NCBI GenBank assembly: GCA_003833135.1
Contig: QZLH01000125.1
Location: 1 to 64,000, forward strand
Source of the DNA: Oehlia diaphana
Lineage: Eukaryota; Glomeromycota; Glomeromycetes; Glomerales; Glomeraceae
DNA: 64,000 bases
Reading direction: 5' to 3'
The position numbers and the translations under genes were made by a program. Under the pieces are notes generated by a model. That model made no database searches. It was not told the DNA's origin and saw only the letters and a program-made list of their open reading frames with translations. How positions within the stretch are numbered: the stretch's first letter is position 1; each line of letters begins with the position of its first letter. Positions 11,201 through 22,595 of the stretch are shown in pieces.

Positions 11201-12759
11201 CAGCTGCCTAAATCTTTAACGGGTAAAGGTAGTCGATCACCATCCTTAATATTATCGTCTGTTATTAAAAGAGTTGAAAGAATTTTTAATAAGATATCTT
11301 TTCAAATACTAGTAAAAAGTTTTCGTCGTACCATGTCCAGCCTTAATATTAGCTGTTTGAATTTCGTTATGTTTTGCCCAAATTATTTTTCCAGAATTAT
11401 CCATACTAACAGCTGGTTCTTCACGTCCTAACTATGATATCAAATCAGTTATTGATCTATGGAAATCAAATGAAATTTTAATTATATTCAACCTTGACGC
11501 AAACAGCTCCTTCATCATATCCAAACGCGACATTATTGTTCCCTTTTTGGTAGGCAATAGTCCAAGCACGTTCTAAACCATAATTCAAAGTGTTTTCCAG
11601 ACGATATGTATTTGAATGCCAAATTTTAACAGTACCATCTTCACTACCAGAAATAATAATGGGTAATCCTGGGTGAAAACATGCAAAAGCAGCATTCTGA
11701 GTATGTCCTTCTAAAGTTTGAACACAAGTTTTATTTTGATAATCCCAAATCTTGACAAGTTTATCATCGGCAGCAGATACTAGATATGGCTTTTCGCCAC
11801 CATGATAATATTCAACCCAATTCACTCCTTTTTCGTGACCTTCGAGTGTGAAATTCGCCACTGCAGAACCAAGAGACCATACTTTAATTGTACGATCTAA
11901 ACAAGCTGAAGCAAAAGTATTCGAGTCTTTGGGATTAAAATTTATATTCATGACATAATGCGTATGACCTTCAAATATCTATTTAATTGCAAAGAGATAA
12001 ATTGAACTTATATGTAATTTACGTAATTTAAATCAAGATAAAAAACTATTAAAGGGATACCTGAATGTTCTTCCATCCTTTTTCCCAATCCCATAATTTG
12101 ACAGTCATATCATCTGAACCGGTTAAAACAAAAGGTTGAGTAGGGTGTACCGCAATACATCGAATATAATCAGGATGAGCTTCAAATGTTGTAACTTTCT
12201 CATGAGTATTATAATTAAATACACGTATTTGCATATCATCTGATCCAGTAATTAGCCAATTCTTGCGAGCAATAAATTTAGCAGCACGAACTAAATAAAT
12301 TTTAATAAAATGTTAATCGTACATGAATAAAGTTTGATAATGTTTAATTATTTTAACGTTACCCGGCACATCTGTAACTTCGAAAGTTTTTACCAAAGCC
12401 TAAATATTTTGACATGTAAAATGAGTTAATCACAACGTATCTGACATAAAAATTCATTTATAATTATTCAAATTAAATTAATTAAATTTTGGTCATATAA
12501 TTAAATTTGATTCTCTTTTAGAAGAAACTTTTTACCTGTGTCTCATAATTCCAAATGTACACATTACCGTTGTACAAACTTGCGAGTAACCAGGGTTCTG
12601 TCGGATGGAAATCTACACATTTTACGCGATCTGAACGGGCAAACAATTTGCGCTATTTGAAGTCAACGAAAGTTAGATCGAAATTACTTCAATTTAAATT
12701 TATAAAAAAAAAAAAAAAATTATATATAAATATATACAAACCTTGATTTCCAGACGCAT
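8217..12759 (-). CDS. SEC27: Coatomer subunit beta' (beta'-COP)
   Basis: This is a COPI vesicle-coat subunit for Golgi-to-ER retrograde traffic. A tiny first exon (12759-12742, MRLEIK) precedes [20 protein letters not shown], the conserved start of the family. The N-terminal WD40 propeller is obvious: [12 protein letters not shown], then [20 protein letters not shown] with [14 protein letters not shown], then [40 protein letters not shown], and [21 protein letters not shown] second beta-propeller and an alpha-solenoid occupy about 11400-8600. The acidic tail ends in [11 protein letters not shown]. About 18 short introns interrupt it. It is divergent from TAP42 with 269 bp between starts. Propeller 1 of this family reads dilysine cargo signals (known for the family). 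Confidence 0.95.
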
Positions 12760-13028
12760 TCCCTAAACGGAAGCAATTCAATGAAAGAAAATAGTTAGTT
12801 TCTTAAAGGGTGGTCCAGAATCGTAGACCGTATAGTAAATCGTACAGTTTTCTCACCATTCTGATATCTTTCCAAAGAAAAAAAAATTTCAATGATCCAA
12901 AAAAAAAATTTAGGTTAAATGATAATTTTGGCAGAAATTTAATTATGTTCAATGATTATCATAGGCAGCACATCTATAAATTGATGCAATTTTGTCAATT
13001 TTAATTCTGAACGCGAAATTTATGTTAA

Positions 13029-14619
13029 ATGGCAGAAAATTCGTTATCAGGAGAATTTCGCGTGGGACAAGAACTTTATAAAAGTATTGAGAATACAGAA
13101 CTTGCTTCGTCTGACCCGTTATATCAAGTATTTATTTAATTAGTGATTTTTTTAATTGCTTCAAACAAACGATATTAAAACAAGTTTATTTCCCGATTGG
13201 GATAATTAGCAAGACGTTAAAAGTGCAATTTCACATTTTAGAAAATGTGTAGAACTAGTGGATAAATTAAAAATTTTTAGTGCAAATGAAACTGTAGAAG
13301 ATATTAATACTAGTGATTTAAGGTCAAGTTAAACAAAAGAAAGAACCGCAGGATAACTTTTTTGCGATTTAGACTGACTTATACTCACGCGATATGATTA
13401 TGTAGATTTCTTTTGGTGGAAGCCTATCTTGGCGATCTTACAACTAAATTAACTGACAATGATCGAATGCAAACACTAAATGAGGCAAAAGTTTGTATTC
13501 ATTTTCTAAATATCTTATAAATGAATCGCGTCATAACAATCGTTTTCGATATTTTTTTCTGTTTATAAGTTATATTTTGAACAGTTTTTAAGGAATGTCG
13601 AATTACATGAAATACTAAAAGAGGAGGTTAGTTTTTAAATTAGCTTGTTTTAAATTGAGTTTGTCTTACTGGTTAGCATATATTTCGTTTATTTAATAAT
13701 TTGAAGGATAGAAAATTTATTGAAATACAAACAAATGAAGTTAAAAAGGATACCGCTAAGAAACGTGAAGAAAAGATCGCGCGTTACAAAAGAGAGAAAG
13801 AAACTAAAATGAAGTTAGAGGTAATCTATCTACTACATTTCGCTATCATCTTTGCTTAGTTAATTGGCTAACTCCTTTGGAATTGTTACGTTAATTGGAA
13901 TAGACTTTACAACAAACGTTGTTATCTTTTGAAGATAATGACAAAGAAGATATTAGTCGCGATCATACCTTGACTCTTATTGATTTGTTCATACAAAAAT
14001 CTATTGAACAATTAATTTCAATTAAACAAGAGCTTGAATTACTTGATCAAATGCGAAAAACTCGTGAACAATCTGGGCCCAGTCCTTTGTTGGATGACAA
14101 TAAGGTCGAAACCATTTCTAGAGATACTGGTCCCTTATTATCGAAAGATGGAAAGGTAAGATTTATTCATTCATATGTATAAAAAATAGATTGATCTTTA
14201 TTTTCTATGTAGCCACTTCGACCATTTGTTATCACGAATCGCGAGAACATTCGAGAACAAGTTTTTAGACCAGGCTGGCGTCTTCCAACAATGACTATTG
14301 ACGAATATCTTGAGCAAGAAGCTGCACGAGGCAATATCATTAGCGGAGGAGGGTAAGAAGTAAAGATATCTTATATAAAGATGTAAATAGTTTATTTATA
14401 ATAATGTTCTATCAGGCAAATACCAGAAAAGAAGGAAATCGATGATAACGATGAGCGTGCTATAGATGAAGAGACGCTCAAAGCACGAGAATGGGATGAA
14501 TTCAAAGACTCTCATCCCTATGGATCGGGTAAAGCTAACTTTTTTAGTATATTTCATATATTTTATGTAAATATTAACATTTATTTTACAAATTAGGTAA
14601 TCGTATGCGTAAAGGCTAA
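13029..14619 (+). CDS. TAP42: TAP42/alpha4 (IGBP1) PP2A-associated regulator
   Basis: TAP42 proteins bind PP2A-type catalytic subunits and act downstream of TOR. The product begins MAENSLSGEFRVGQELYKSI and continues with an all-helical TPR-like domain (SDPLYQ, FRKCVELVDKL, FLLVEAYLGDL, KKREEKIARYKREKETKMKL). A Lys/Arg-rich helix, the ELELLDQMR segment and the family C-terminus follow: KPLRPFVITNRENIREQVFR, then GWRLPTMTIDEYLEQEAARG. The tail (AREWDEFKDSHPYGSGNRMR) matches the conserved Tap42 ending. About eight exons; the third exon junction near 13325-13405 is the least certain. Divergent from SEC27 and convergent with CSN3 (222 bp between stops). Confidence 0.93.
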
Positions 14620-14841
14620 ATTTATATTTATCATTACCATTTGCCATTATTAATATTTATTATCACTTCAATCATTCTGTAAAGTTTCCTTTTTTTTTAT
14701 TAATTTATAATTATGAAAGAATTTCACAGCATGGATGCTAAATCATACATACTTACATAATTCATGTAATAAATTTAATTAATATCTAATGATGCCACGT
14801 AACTTAACATAAGTATATAGATTAGTGAAAACATCCATTTT

Positions 14842-16968
14842 TTAACTAAAATATTTTCCATCATCAATGAAATTCTCATAACCACCACCACCTCCTAAGA
14901 AATCAGGATCATCACCAGGACCGAGTCCACCTGGAATTGCACCTCCAGCAAGTATATGTTGGCTCTAAAGATATAAAGTTATTATTTAATATATTAATAG
15001 TAACAATAGTAACAAAATAATAATATAAAATTCTCACCTTTTGAAGATATTCTTTACTACATCCCACAATCCTATCAGTTTTAATGACACGTTCGCTCAC
15101 GGTAGTAGCTTTGTTTATTTGTTCTTCAAGCTGAGTAATTGTTAGTGAGGTATCATAACGATCAGGATTATCGTGAAAGGATACCATTCCGTTCTGGTGA
15201 GAGTGACTAATGGTAGCAAATATCTCGCGAGATTCGATCTATTATAACAGATGATAAGACAATATACTTTTAAATATAACGAAAAGTAAATATAATAAAT
15301 ACCATTCGCAGGACATAACTCTCGGCCATTTTCGGTGCATCATGTCCTTCTAAACCCACTGCATCCGCAATATCAGCTAATGACAATGTCAAATAAGTTT
15401 GTGTCAATTGTTGAATGTTTCGTCGATAAATAGCATCAAGAGTTTGTTTTGCTAAACCAAGATTCTTATCCTATCGTGAAAGTAAACACATTTAAAAAAA
15501 AAAAACTATTTAATACAAATTAAATTCATTTTTTATTTAAAAAAACTCCACCTTTCTGAAGGCATCGGTCCATTTATTGAATTCATTCCGCAGTCGCTTT
15601 ACGTTTAAGCTCTCAAATGCGGATGCATAGTCTTGATAAGCTTGACATTGATTTTTCACTGAACGAAAAACTACATTAGCAGTATATTTAGGAAGTTGAG
15701 CGATCTGTCATCATTCAAAAAAAAAACAACAAATGGTTATTGTTCCTCATTTAATATCACGAAGCATATATTAATCTAACCTTTCCATGCAGGAGAAGCG
15801 ATACTAAGGTAAACTTTTTATAAGCTTCGATTTGAATTTGACTAGTTACATTCGCTGGTGCTGATATCACCTTAGTAAAAAAAAGCCAAATCAGCTAGAA
15901 AAAATTATATATTAAAATCCTAATAACCCAGAAAATTATCTCACCAGTTTTAAGAAATAAAGGGCACGTTCGTAATTCTTTAATCCTATATAAATCATCG
16001 CGCCATAATAATGAAATAGCAAATGATCGGTATAGGAAATCGCCGTACTCTAGAAATTCTAAACAATAAGTAACTACAAAAATTATTATATAATGTAATT
16101 CTCAAGTTGTTCACCTGTACGTCTATTTCAGTAATATCGTTTTGCAATATTGGAAGTGCTTGCTTATAACATTTCAATAACAAACATTCCTAATTGATAA
16201 GTACGCGATAAAAGATTTTAGAATAAACTAGTAAAGACAATTAACAATAGGTATAAAAATATTTGATTACCTTAACAAACATTTGGTGTAAATTCGTGAG
16301 ATGATTTGGGGTAAGAGCATATCTCTGAATAGCATTCGCGAGTGGCTTAATGGCGATGACACTCTAAGACAATGCAAATTAGAACCATAGTTCTGAGTAA
16401 ATTTTACTATGAATTATTAAATTATACTTTGCGATTGCGATTACTTTCTTACGTTTCCGTTTCCATAAAGGGTAGCTAATCTACACAACCCTTGAGCAAC
16501 TTGCAGGACTAACGAGTAAAAAGTTAACATCATAAGATATAATAATATTGTATAAGTATGTGACTTATAAGTAATACTTACACTTATCAGGTATTAGCCG
16601 AACTTGATTCGCGTCAAATACCGTCAAAAATTGAAGAATATATTGAATTAAACGCGCAGTGTCTGGTCTATCCGCTTGACATCGCGCGGCACTAAAACAA
16701 CAAAAAATTTTCGTGAGCGTTCTGCAAGCTTAAAATAGAAATCATTTGTCTTAATAACCTACAGGAAGTAAGTGTAGGGTAAGCTGAAAAGGGTTTGATC
16801 CAAAAGATCTAAAGGGTCTCTATTATCACTAGTAGACTGCAAATAGTATTGCGGTGGAATTTGTTTCAAGACCAGTGCTAGTTGCTTATCATAGCCATCA
16901 CTGTTCACATTCATAGAAATGAACTGAAGAAGTTCATCTACATTTGCAGGAAGGTTTTGGTTGGGCAT
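14842..16968 (-). CDS. CSN3: COP9 signalosome subunit 3 (PCI domain)
   Basis: This is a subunit of the CSN complex that removes NEDD8 from cullin-RING ligases. It starts MPNQNLPANVDELLQFISMN, then runs through helical repeats (HLTNLHQMFVKECLLLKCYK, YTDHLLFHYYGAMIYIGLKN). The PCI/winged-helix part follows near 15640-15180 (LTQTYLTLSLADIADAVGLE). NGMVSFHDNPDRYD is the family hallmark next to the C-terminal helix EEQINKATTVSERVIKTDRI. The tail is Gly-rich (GGAIPGGLGPGDDPDFLGGG). About ten exons. It is tail-to-tail with TAP42; upstream lies the POP5 remnant. Confidence 0.92.
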
Positions 16969-17594
16969 TTTTATAGAACTGTCAGAAAACTATTAAGTTT
17001 ATGTACTAAACGTATTTTTGGAGTTGATTTAAATTCTTCAGATTCACGTGATAGAACTCTGATTGACCAGTTGAATTTTTTCTTTCGATATGTATACGGT
17101 ATTCATATTAAATCATATTCTATATAAATATATTAACCCTGTTTATGTAATATCATTAAAGCGAGAAACACAATCACTACATCTCCAAAATTTATTATTA
17201 AAATAATGCCGATTTGAATACATTAAAAACATAACCAGAATCTGATATTTATAATTTGACCAAAAAATTTATAGTTCTGGCCTAAATTATATGCTTTCAT
17301 TTTTCTAAAAAACTAGAAGTTAGAATTAAATTGGAGTGGCTTTTTGTTAGTTATCAAGCCATTAATTCATTTTGCCTTTGCAATTCTTGTCAACTCTTGC
17401 ACTAATCTAATATTATCTAAATCACAAACAAATAATTCATCAATGTTCAAATCAAAATTAATTATAATAATAAAAAAAAATGGTACATAATTTTTTACCG
17501 CGTAATTCAGCAGACAATTGGCATTGTTTTATTGTTTTTATTTCATTTTATTTATTAATTTTTTTTTAAAAAAAAAGGTCTTTATAGATAGATC
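16969..17594. other. CSN3 5' flank, A+T-rich
   Basis: No coding signal beyond short random frames. A T9A9 palindromic tract lies at 17559-17576. It probably includes the CSN3 promoter. Confidence 0.55.
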
Positions 17595-18056
17595 TCAATA
17601 ATACCTCCTAAGTCCTAATGTATGTAATACACATCTCGTAATATAAGTCATTGCACCCCAAACGATATGATAATGATCTCTCGATATTCTAAGTACACCA
17701 ATATTTGTGAACGGAGACAAATATATGACGGATAAAATTTATTAAATTCGTAAAAAAAGGTAGTTTGCTAAAAGTTACCGAAAAAATTCGAATACCACTA
17801 ATGGAAGCTGTAATACATACATCCAACACCATAATCGGCAAAATTTATTTGTACTGAATCTTTTATAGCAGAAAAAACATCACGAGCAAATAAGGCTCTG
17901 TGAAGGAGAAGAAATTGAGGGTGAAATGTATCTTCTCGAACAATTCTTTAATCGAACTATATCAGCAAAGTATTAGAGACGTGAAATGATAGATTTATTG
18001 ATCATCGCCTGATAAAGTAAGGAAAAAAAAAAGTAAACGAATTTTGAAACCCAAAA
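17595..18056 (-). pseudogene. Degraded POP5 (RNase P/MRP subunit) remnant
   Basis: Three broken pieces on the minus strand match Pop5. (1) Near 18055-18018, GFKIRLLFF resembles the family start MVRFKNRYLLFE, but no ATG is present. (2) Near 17930-17800, an open stretch contains HRALFARDVFSAIKDSVQIN then FADYGVG, matching the helix before the conserved F/LGDYG motif, and then stops. (3) Near 17740-17597, YLSPFTNIGVLRISRDHYHI then VWGAMTYITRC matches the Pop5 strand-helix pair, and then stops at RRYY. The final GGTI region is absent. The pieces lie in different frames with stops between them, and no splice pattern I tried joins them. I read it as a fossil copy rather than a working gene, so an intact POP5 should lie elsewhere. 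It lies head-to-head with MDP1. Confidence 0.65.
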
Positions 18057-18178
18057 TTAACACATCGATTTTAAAATATATCGAAGTCACAATCACAATG
18101 ATCAGCCCGTGTAACCTTGAGTTGTCTAATCTTATATAGAAGTGTCACGTTGTATATCTCTACTAAAAATTCTTTTCA

Positions 18179-18990
18179 ATGGATATGCTTAAAGAACTAT
18201 CGAATAACAACCATTTGCCTTCTTTATTTGTATTCGATATTGATTATACTCTCTGGCCTTTATGGTTCGTATTAAAGCGCGAAAATACCCATATGAAAAT
18301 TAATAAATTAGTTCTAAAAATTTCAGGATCGATGCATGCCCTGGCCCTCCTTTTGAAGCTGATCCTTCCAAACCTTATCGTGTTGAAGATAAGTACGAAC
18401 GCTTCAAATCAATTCATAGTGTTATTTGTTTCATTATTTTAATTAAATTTGTTTGCCATAGATATGGAAATGTAATTAGATTATATCCTGATGTTCCAAA
18501 AATTCTCCGAGCCGTTAAAAACTGTCCACAAACTTACATAGCTGTCGCATCAAGAACTCAAGAACCAGAATGGTATGCGTCTTATAAGTTTCATAACATT
18601 TCATTTGATTTACCTTGAATTTGCAAAATTAGGGCACGGAAAGTCTTGTCTATTATGCCTTTCCCTGAGAATGAAGACGAAGAATCAGTTAAATTATCCG
18701 TAACTAATGGTTCATCATCTAAAGTTATCAATTATAATACATTAGCCGACGTTATTGATTATAGTGAAATATACCCTAGCTCAAAAGTAAACCACTTTAG
18801 TTCTCTACATGCAATAACTGAAATTCCGTATGACGAAATGATTTTCTTTGACGATGAAATGAGAAATAAAGAAGTCAACCACAAATTAGGTGTACACTTT
18901 GTTTATGTACCTGATGGAATGACATATGAACTATTTTTATCTGCAATCAAAGAGTTTGTTAATAAAAGAGAACATTCCTTTCTTAGTTAA
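18179..18990 (+). CDS. MDP1: Magnesium-dependent phosphatase 1 (HAD superfamily)
   Basis: This is a small HAD phosphatase; the family acts on protein-tyrosine and sugar/glycation substrates in the cytosol. Exon 1 (18179-18264) carries HAD motif I as FVFDIDYTLWPLW (DxDxT nucleophile). It splices to IDACPGPPFEADPSKPYRVE. Motif II is the S/T of YIAVASRTQEPEWARKVL, and motif IV is MIFFDDEMRNKEV. All catalytic positions look intact. Between ARKVLSIM and the conserved YSEIYPSSK there is an extra Ser/Asn-rich stretch of about 30 residues, absent from the animal proteins I know. Three introns. Convergent with the FIT gene. Confidence 0.93.
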
Positions 18991-19237
18991 GATATCAATA
19001 TAAAAATAATCACATGACGTCATGGATCCGATCTTATATTTATTTAAATTAAATTTTTTGACTTATAGTAATCTATATATAGTAGGTTACAAAAAGTGAC
19101 CGACCACTTAAAAATAAAATAAATTCAACTGATTAAATTAAACATTAAAAAAAGAAAGTACCTTTAAGAAAATATTCTTGTATTTGGATCAACTTTTATA
19201 AGTATAGTTGATAAGTTTATCTAATGTTAGACAAAAT

Positions 19238-20131
19238 TTATAATTCGTATTCTTCCAGATCCTTTAAATCGTGTGGCATCAACCAAATCATCCAATTGGG
19301 ACGTACATAATACATAATTATCCAATATAAAACTCCAAATATAGTACCAGTTAATTTTTCGGAAAAATCGTGAAAATAAATAGCAGTCACGACTAACATG
19401 GACCACCAAAGAAAAAGAAAAAAAACAAAAAAGAAAGAAAGTATTTTTTTTTCTTTTGCGATTTCCCAATTCTCTGGTCGATAAGTGAAAGCGCTTATTT
19501 CGTCCCAAAGAAGAAGAGAAGCATGAATCAATAAAAAACAATGTCCACTAAGATCATATCCACCTATCCAACGTCCACCACCCTTTTTACAGACATAAGC
19601 TTCAAACACTTGAGTCTCAGAATGATAATTATCACATCTCCCTCCAGTAGACACAAAAATCCTATCTATGATACTTGGACCAAAGAATCTTTGTGTTATA
19701 ATATACCAATATAACGTTGCTAGTATCCAACGAATTAAGGATTTTGCAATTTGTAACGAGTTATTTGCGTGAATTACAAGTGTAGCATATATTATAAAAA
19801 TGAATGATGTCCAAAACCAACCGTTTTTAACAAAATACTGATTAAATAAGTTGTACTTATTTGTTAAGTCAATCAAATTAAACCAACTTGTTTCAGAAGA
19901 TGGTAAAGACTTTTGTTTATTTGACCCATAAATTGATCCAAGCACAACCGTCAAAACATAAACACAGCCAATACAAAGGTGTCTATACTTTTGATACTCT
20001 AGATTTCGTTTAAGTAAGATATTATTATTTTTTTCTGGAATTTTAAATTCGAAAACACTATAAACACTATCTTCTTTAAACTCGATATCACTTTCTTTCT
20101 CAGCTTTCTCAACCTTTCCTGGTTCTGTCAT
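19238..20131 (-). CDS. FIT-family (fat storage-inducing/Scs3-like) ER membrane protein
   Basis: Single-exon protein of 297 residues from MTEPGKVEKAEKESDIEF. FIT proteins sit in the ER, act as acyl-CoA diphosphatases and promote lipid-droplet budding (family knowledge). The family signature GGYDLSGHCFLLIHASLL is present at about residues 190-207, supplying the first catalytic His, and the second His is in AIYFHDFSEKLTGTIFG. About six hydrophobic membrane segments are visible (CIGCVYVLTVVLGSIYG, WFWTSFIFIIYATLVI, RWILATLYWYII, FFFVFFLFLWWSMLVV, among others). The N-terminus is acidic and cytosolic. An upstream in-frame ATG at 20158 would add nine residues; the MTEP start looks more natural. Divergent from SGF11. 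Confidence 0.92.
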   Translation of the reverse strand: MTEPGKVEKAEKESDIEFKEDSVYSVFEFKIPEKNNNILLKRNLEYQKYRHLCIGCVYVLTVVLGSIYGSNKQKSLPSSETSWFNLIDLTNKYNLFNQYFVKNGWFWTSFIFIIYATLVIHANNSLQIAKSLIRWILATLYWYIITQRFFGPSIIDRIFVSTGGRCDNYHSETQVFEAYVCKKGGGRWIGGYDLSGHCFLLIHASLLLWDEISAFTYRPENWEIAKEKKILSFFFVFFLFLWWSMLVVTAIYFHDFSEKLTGTIFGVLYWIIMYYVRPNWMIWLMPHDLKDLEEYEL

Positions 20132-20384
20132 GTTTATATAATTTTTTTTTTTAAACACAGATTTTAAGTCAATTTATATAAATTTATATTACGTTGAAAC
20201 AAAACGGATAATTATATTTTTTAAAAAAGTAAAGTTGATCAGAGCAATTTATGAAAAAAAGTTCTCGACACGTGAATTAGATCATAAGTATGTCAGCTTG
20301 ATGGCGCAGCAGGTGAAATGCCGAGGAGTTGTGTAACTACTGTAACTACTTAATAAATTTGATCTCTTGCATAGAATAGAATAA

Positions 20385-22228
20385 ATGTCAGTTTCAAACA
20401 TGGATCAATCGCCTTCGTCTCAAAGCAACGATGATGTCGATAAGTATGTTCTCATTTCCCAACTAATTACCTAATCTGCAAACAAATTTTACTGACGCGT
20501 CAAATTATGACAAGTTACCCAGAAGATTCAAGTCACTCGCCTGGTTATATAGATAACTTTAATTCCAAGTCATTACCTATACAGCCTTCAGATATACCAA
20601 CAAAAGGAATTTTGGTTTGTAATTACTTTATGTAAATTACTTCCTAGACTAATTGTAACTTTATAAGTTCATTCTCTTTTTTTTTAGGCGTTCTCAATAT
20701 TATGCGATTTATTGGATGAGTGCATATTAGATGTGGCATTTGAAGCTCATAGAGAAGCAAAATTGGCTGCATCTGTGTGCCAATTATGCAACTCGGAGTA
20801 AGTCTCAAGATAATAACTCAATTCATAAACTTATAAATGTAATGTATTTATAGTAATTATTGAATATTTAGATGTCGATCTTTTGGTATGTGATGTAAAT
20901 CTTATGACTGAATGTTTTCTACTACTGATGATATAGTATCAACGATTAGTAACCCAGCCTGGGTTAGATATTTTTGGAAATCGTCCTCAACAAAATGATT
21001 CGCCAAAATTTGAATGTGTAAATTGTAAACGTCCTTATCCATCAAAGCGTTATGCTCCACATTTGGAAAAGTGTTTGGGATTGGCGGGTAGAAGTTCAAG
21101 TCGTGTTGCAAATTTAAAGTATGAAATTATTATATTATATTACTCAATAGAACAAATTATTTACAGTTCCATATTTAACAATATTAGAATAGGAAATGAT
21201 AGAAATCCTTCATCACCATATACTACTTTATCTGAAGATAACTTAAATCAAAGTGACTCGGATGGAGGTTTATATATTGAAAAATTTGAAAAAAAACGTA
21301 AGTTTAGGATATCGTTATATAAATTGTTTCAAATTCATTTTAAGCATGACATTTATTGAATTTATATTAGGCAAGAAATTAAATGGAAAATCAAGGGTAT
21401 GGTATTTTATCATTATATAATGTAGAAGTATTTCGCCAAAGGATTTTTTCGATTATATAAAGTATATTTTTTTAGAGATCGTCTCCTGCTAAATATACAA
21501 AGTCAAAAAAGCAAAAATCGATTAGTGAGTATTATTTTACTTTACTCATTAGGCATAATTAGATAGTTATTAACATTTGATATGTTCTTTTAAAGTTTCA
21601 GAGACGGTAGAAGAAACATCAGCTTTCTCGTCATCAAAGGTATTAAAAGTTAAAAAATTGATATGCGGCTTTCATGTTTATAATATTACTAATATTTAAT
21701 AATAATTTTTTTTCTTATTTATGATAAAAGTTATGTAAGTATAAATTACAAAATGAAGCGAAGTAGTTTTTCTTTTTCTTGAATGATAGTATTTATTTAC
21801 AAGGTTATTTTAAATTACAATTTACAGCGAAATCATCAACGTTATCTTATAGTTCAGAAAATTCGACACTTGATAGTCCGAATTCACCTATTAAACGTTC
21901 ATTTTCTATGGAGTATTCTGATGGATCCAAAAATATACAACAATATAAATATAATGGGTAATTGATGATAATATTCGTATAGCATTTACGACAACAATTT
22001 ATTTACAGCTTTTTTTTTCTAGAAATTCCGCATCAGTGGATACATCAACACAATCAGATAATGATTATATTGGTATGGATACATAAATATAATTTATATT
22101 AAGTATTTCTGGTCTGCATTTGCGTAGGAAATACTAATGTTGTCTTATTCCTAAAAGACATTGATGGAGATTATGATACTATTGAAGTACTTCAAACATC
22201 CAATGACTCAGGATATATTATAAAATAG
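20385..22228 (+). CDS. SGF11: SAGA-associated factor 11 (Sgf11/ATXN7L3-type zinc finger)
   Basis: This is a subunit of the SAGA histone H2B deubiquitinase module. It starts MSVSNMDQSPSSQSNDDVDK. The N-terminal helix for module assembly is GILAFSILCDLLDECILDVA. After CQLCNSE and DIFGNRPQQND comes the Sgf11 zinc finger: FECVNCKRPYPSKRYAPHLE, then KCLGLAGRSSSRVAN, with C-x2-C and H-x3-C ligands intact. The basic GRSSSRVAN patch binds the nucleosome acidic patch in yeast. The long Ser/Asp/Lys-rich tail (LSYSSENSTLDSPNSPIKRS, ending TSNDSGYIIK) is spread over many tiny exons, so its exact exon chain is less certain than the finger. Divergent from the FIT gene and convergent with STRAP. Confidence 0.9.
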
Positions 22229-22595
22229 TAATAATAACTGTAAAAAAATTGCATTATTTTTACAGTTTAATTTCTATAGAATATAGATAATATTCATAGT
22301 ATTCAAATTATAAAGATAAAATATATTTAATACAAACAATTGAATTTTAAAATATTTATAAATACAAAATTTACCTTTTTCTTAATTTTTAATTTTTTTG
22401 GGGGGAATATCCTTTTTTTTCTTGTTACTTTTACTCTTTTTATTCAATTATTTCGTTCAATTATATTCGAAATTGAGAGTAGTGATAAGATAATAAGTAT
22501 AATAGTAATAATAAACTGGTATACACAAAAACAAAAAAAATGTAAATTACAAGGATCTTATTTTTTTTTTTTTACAATATCCATCTTATTGTTTA
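22229..22595. other. Convergent 3' flanks of SGF11 and STRAP
   Basis: 367 bp of T-rich sequence with no gene; probably two 3' UTRs. Confidence 0.55.
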
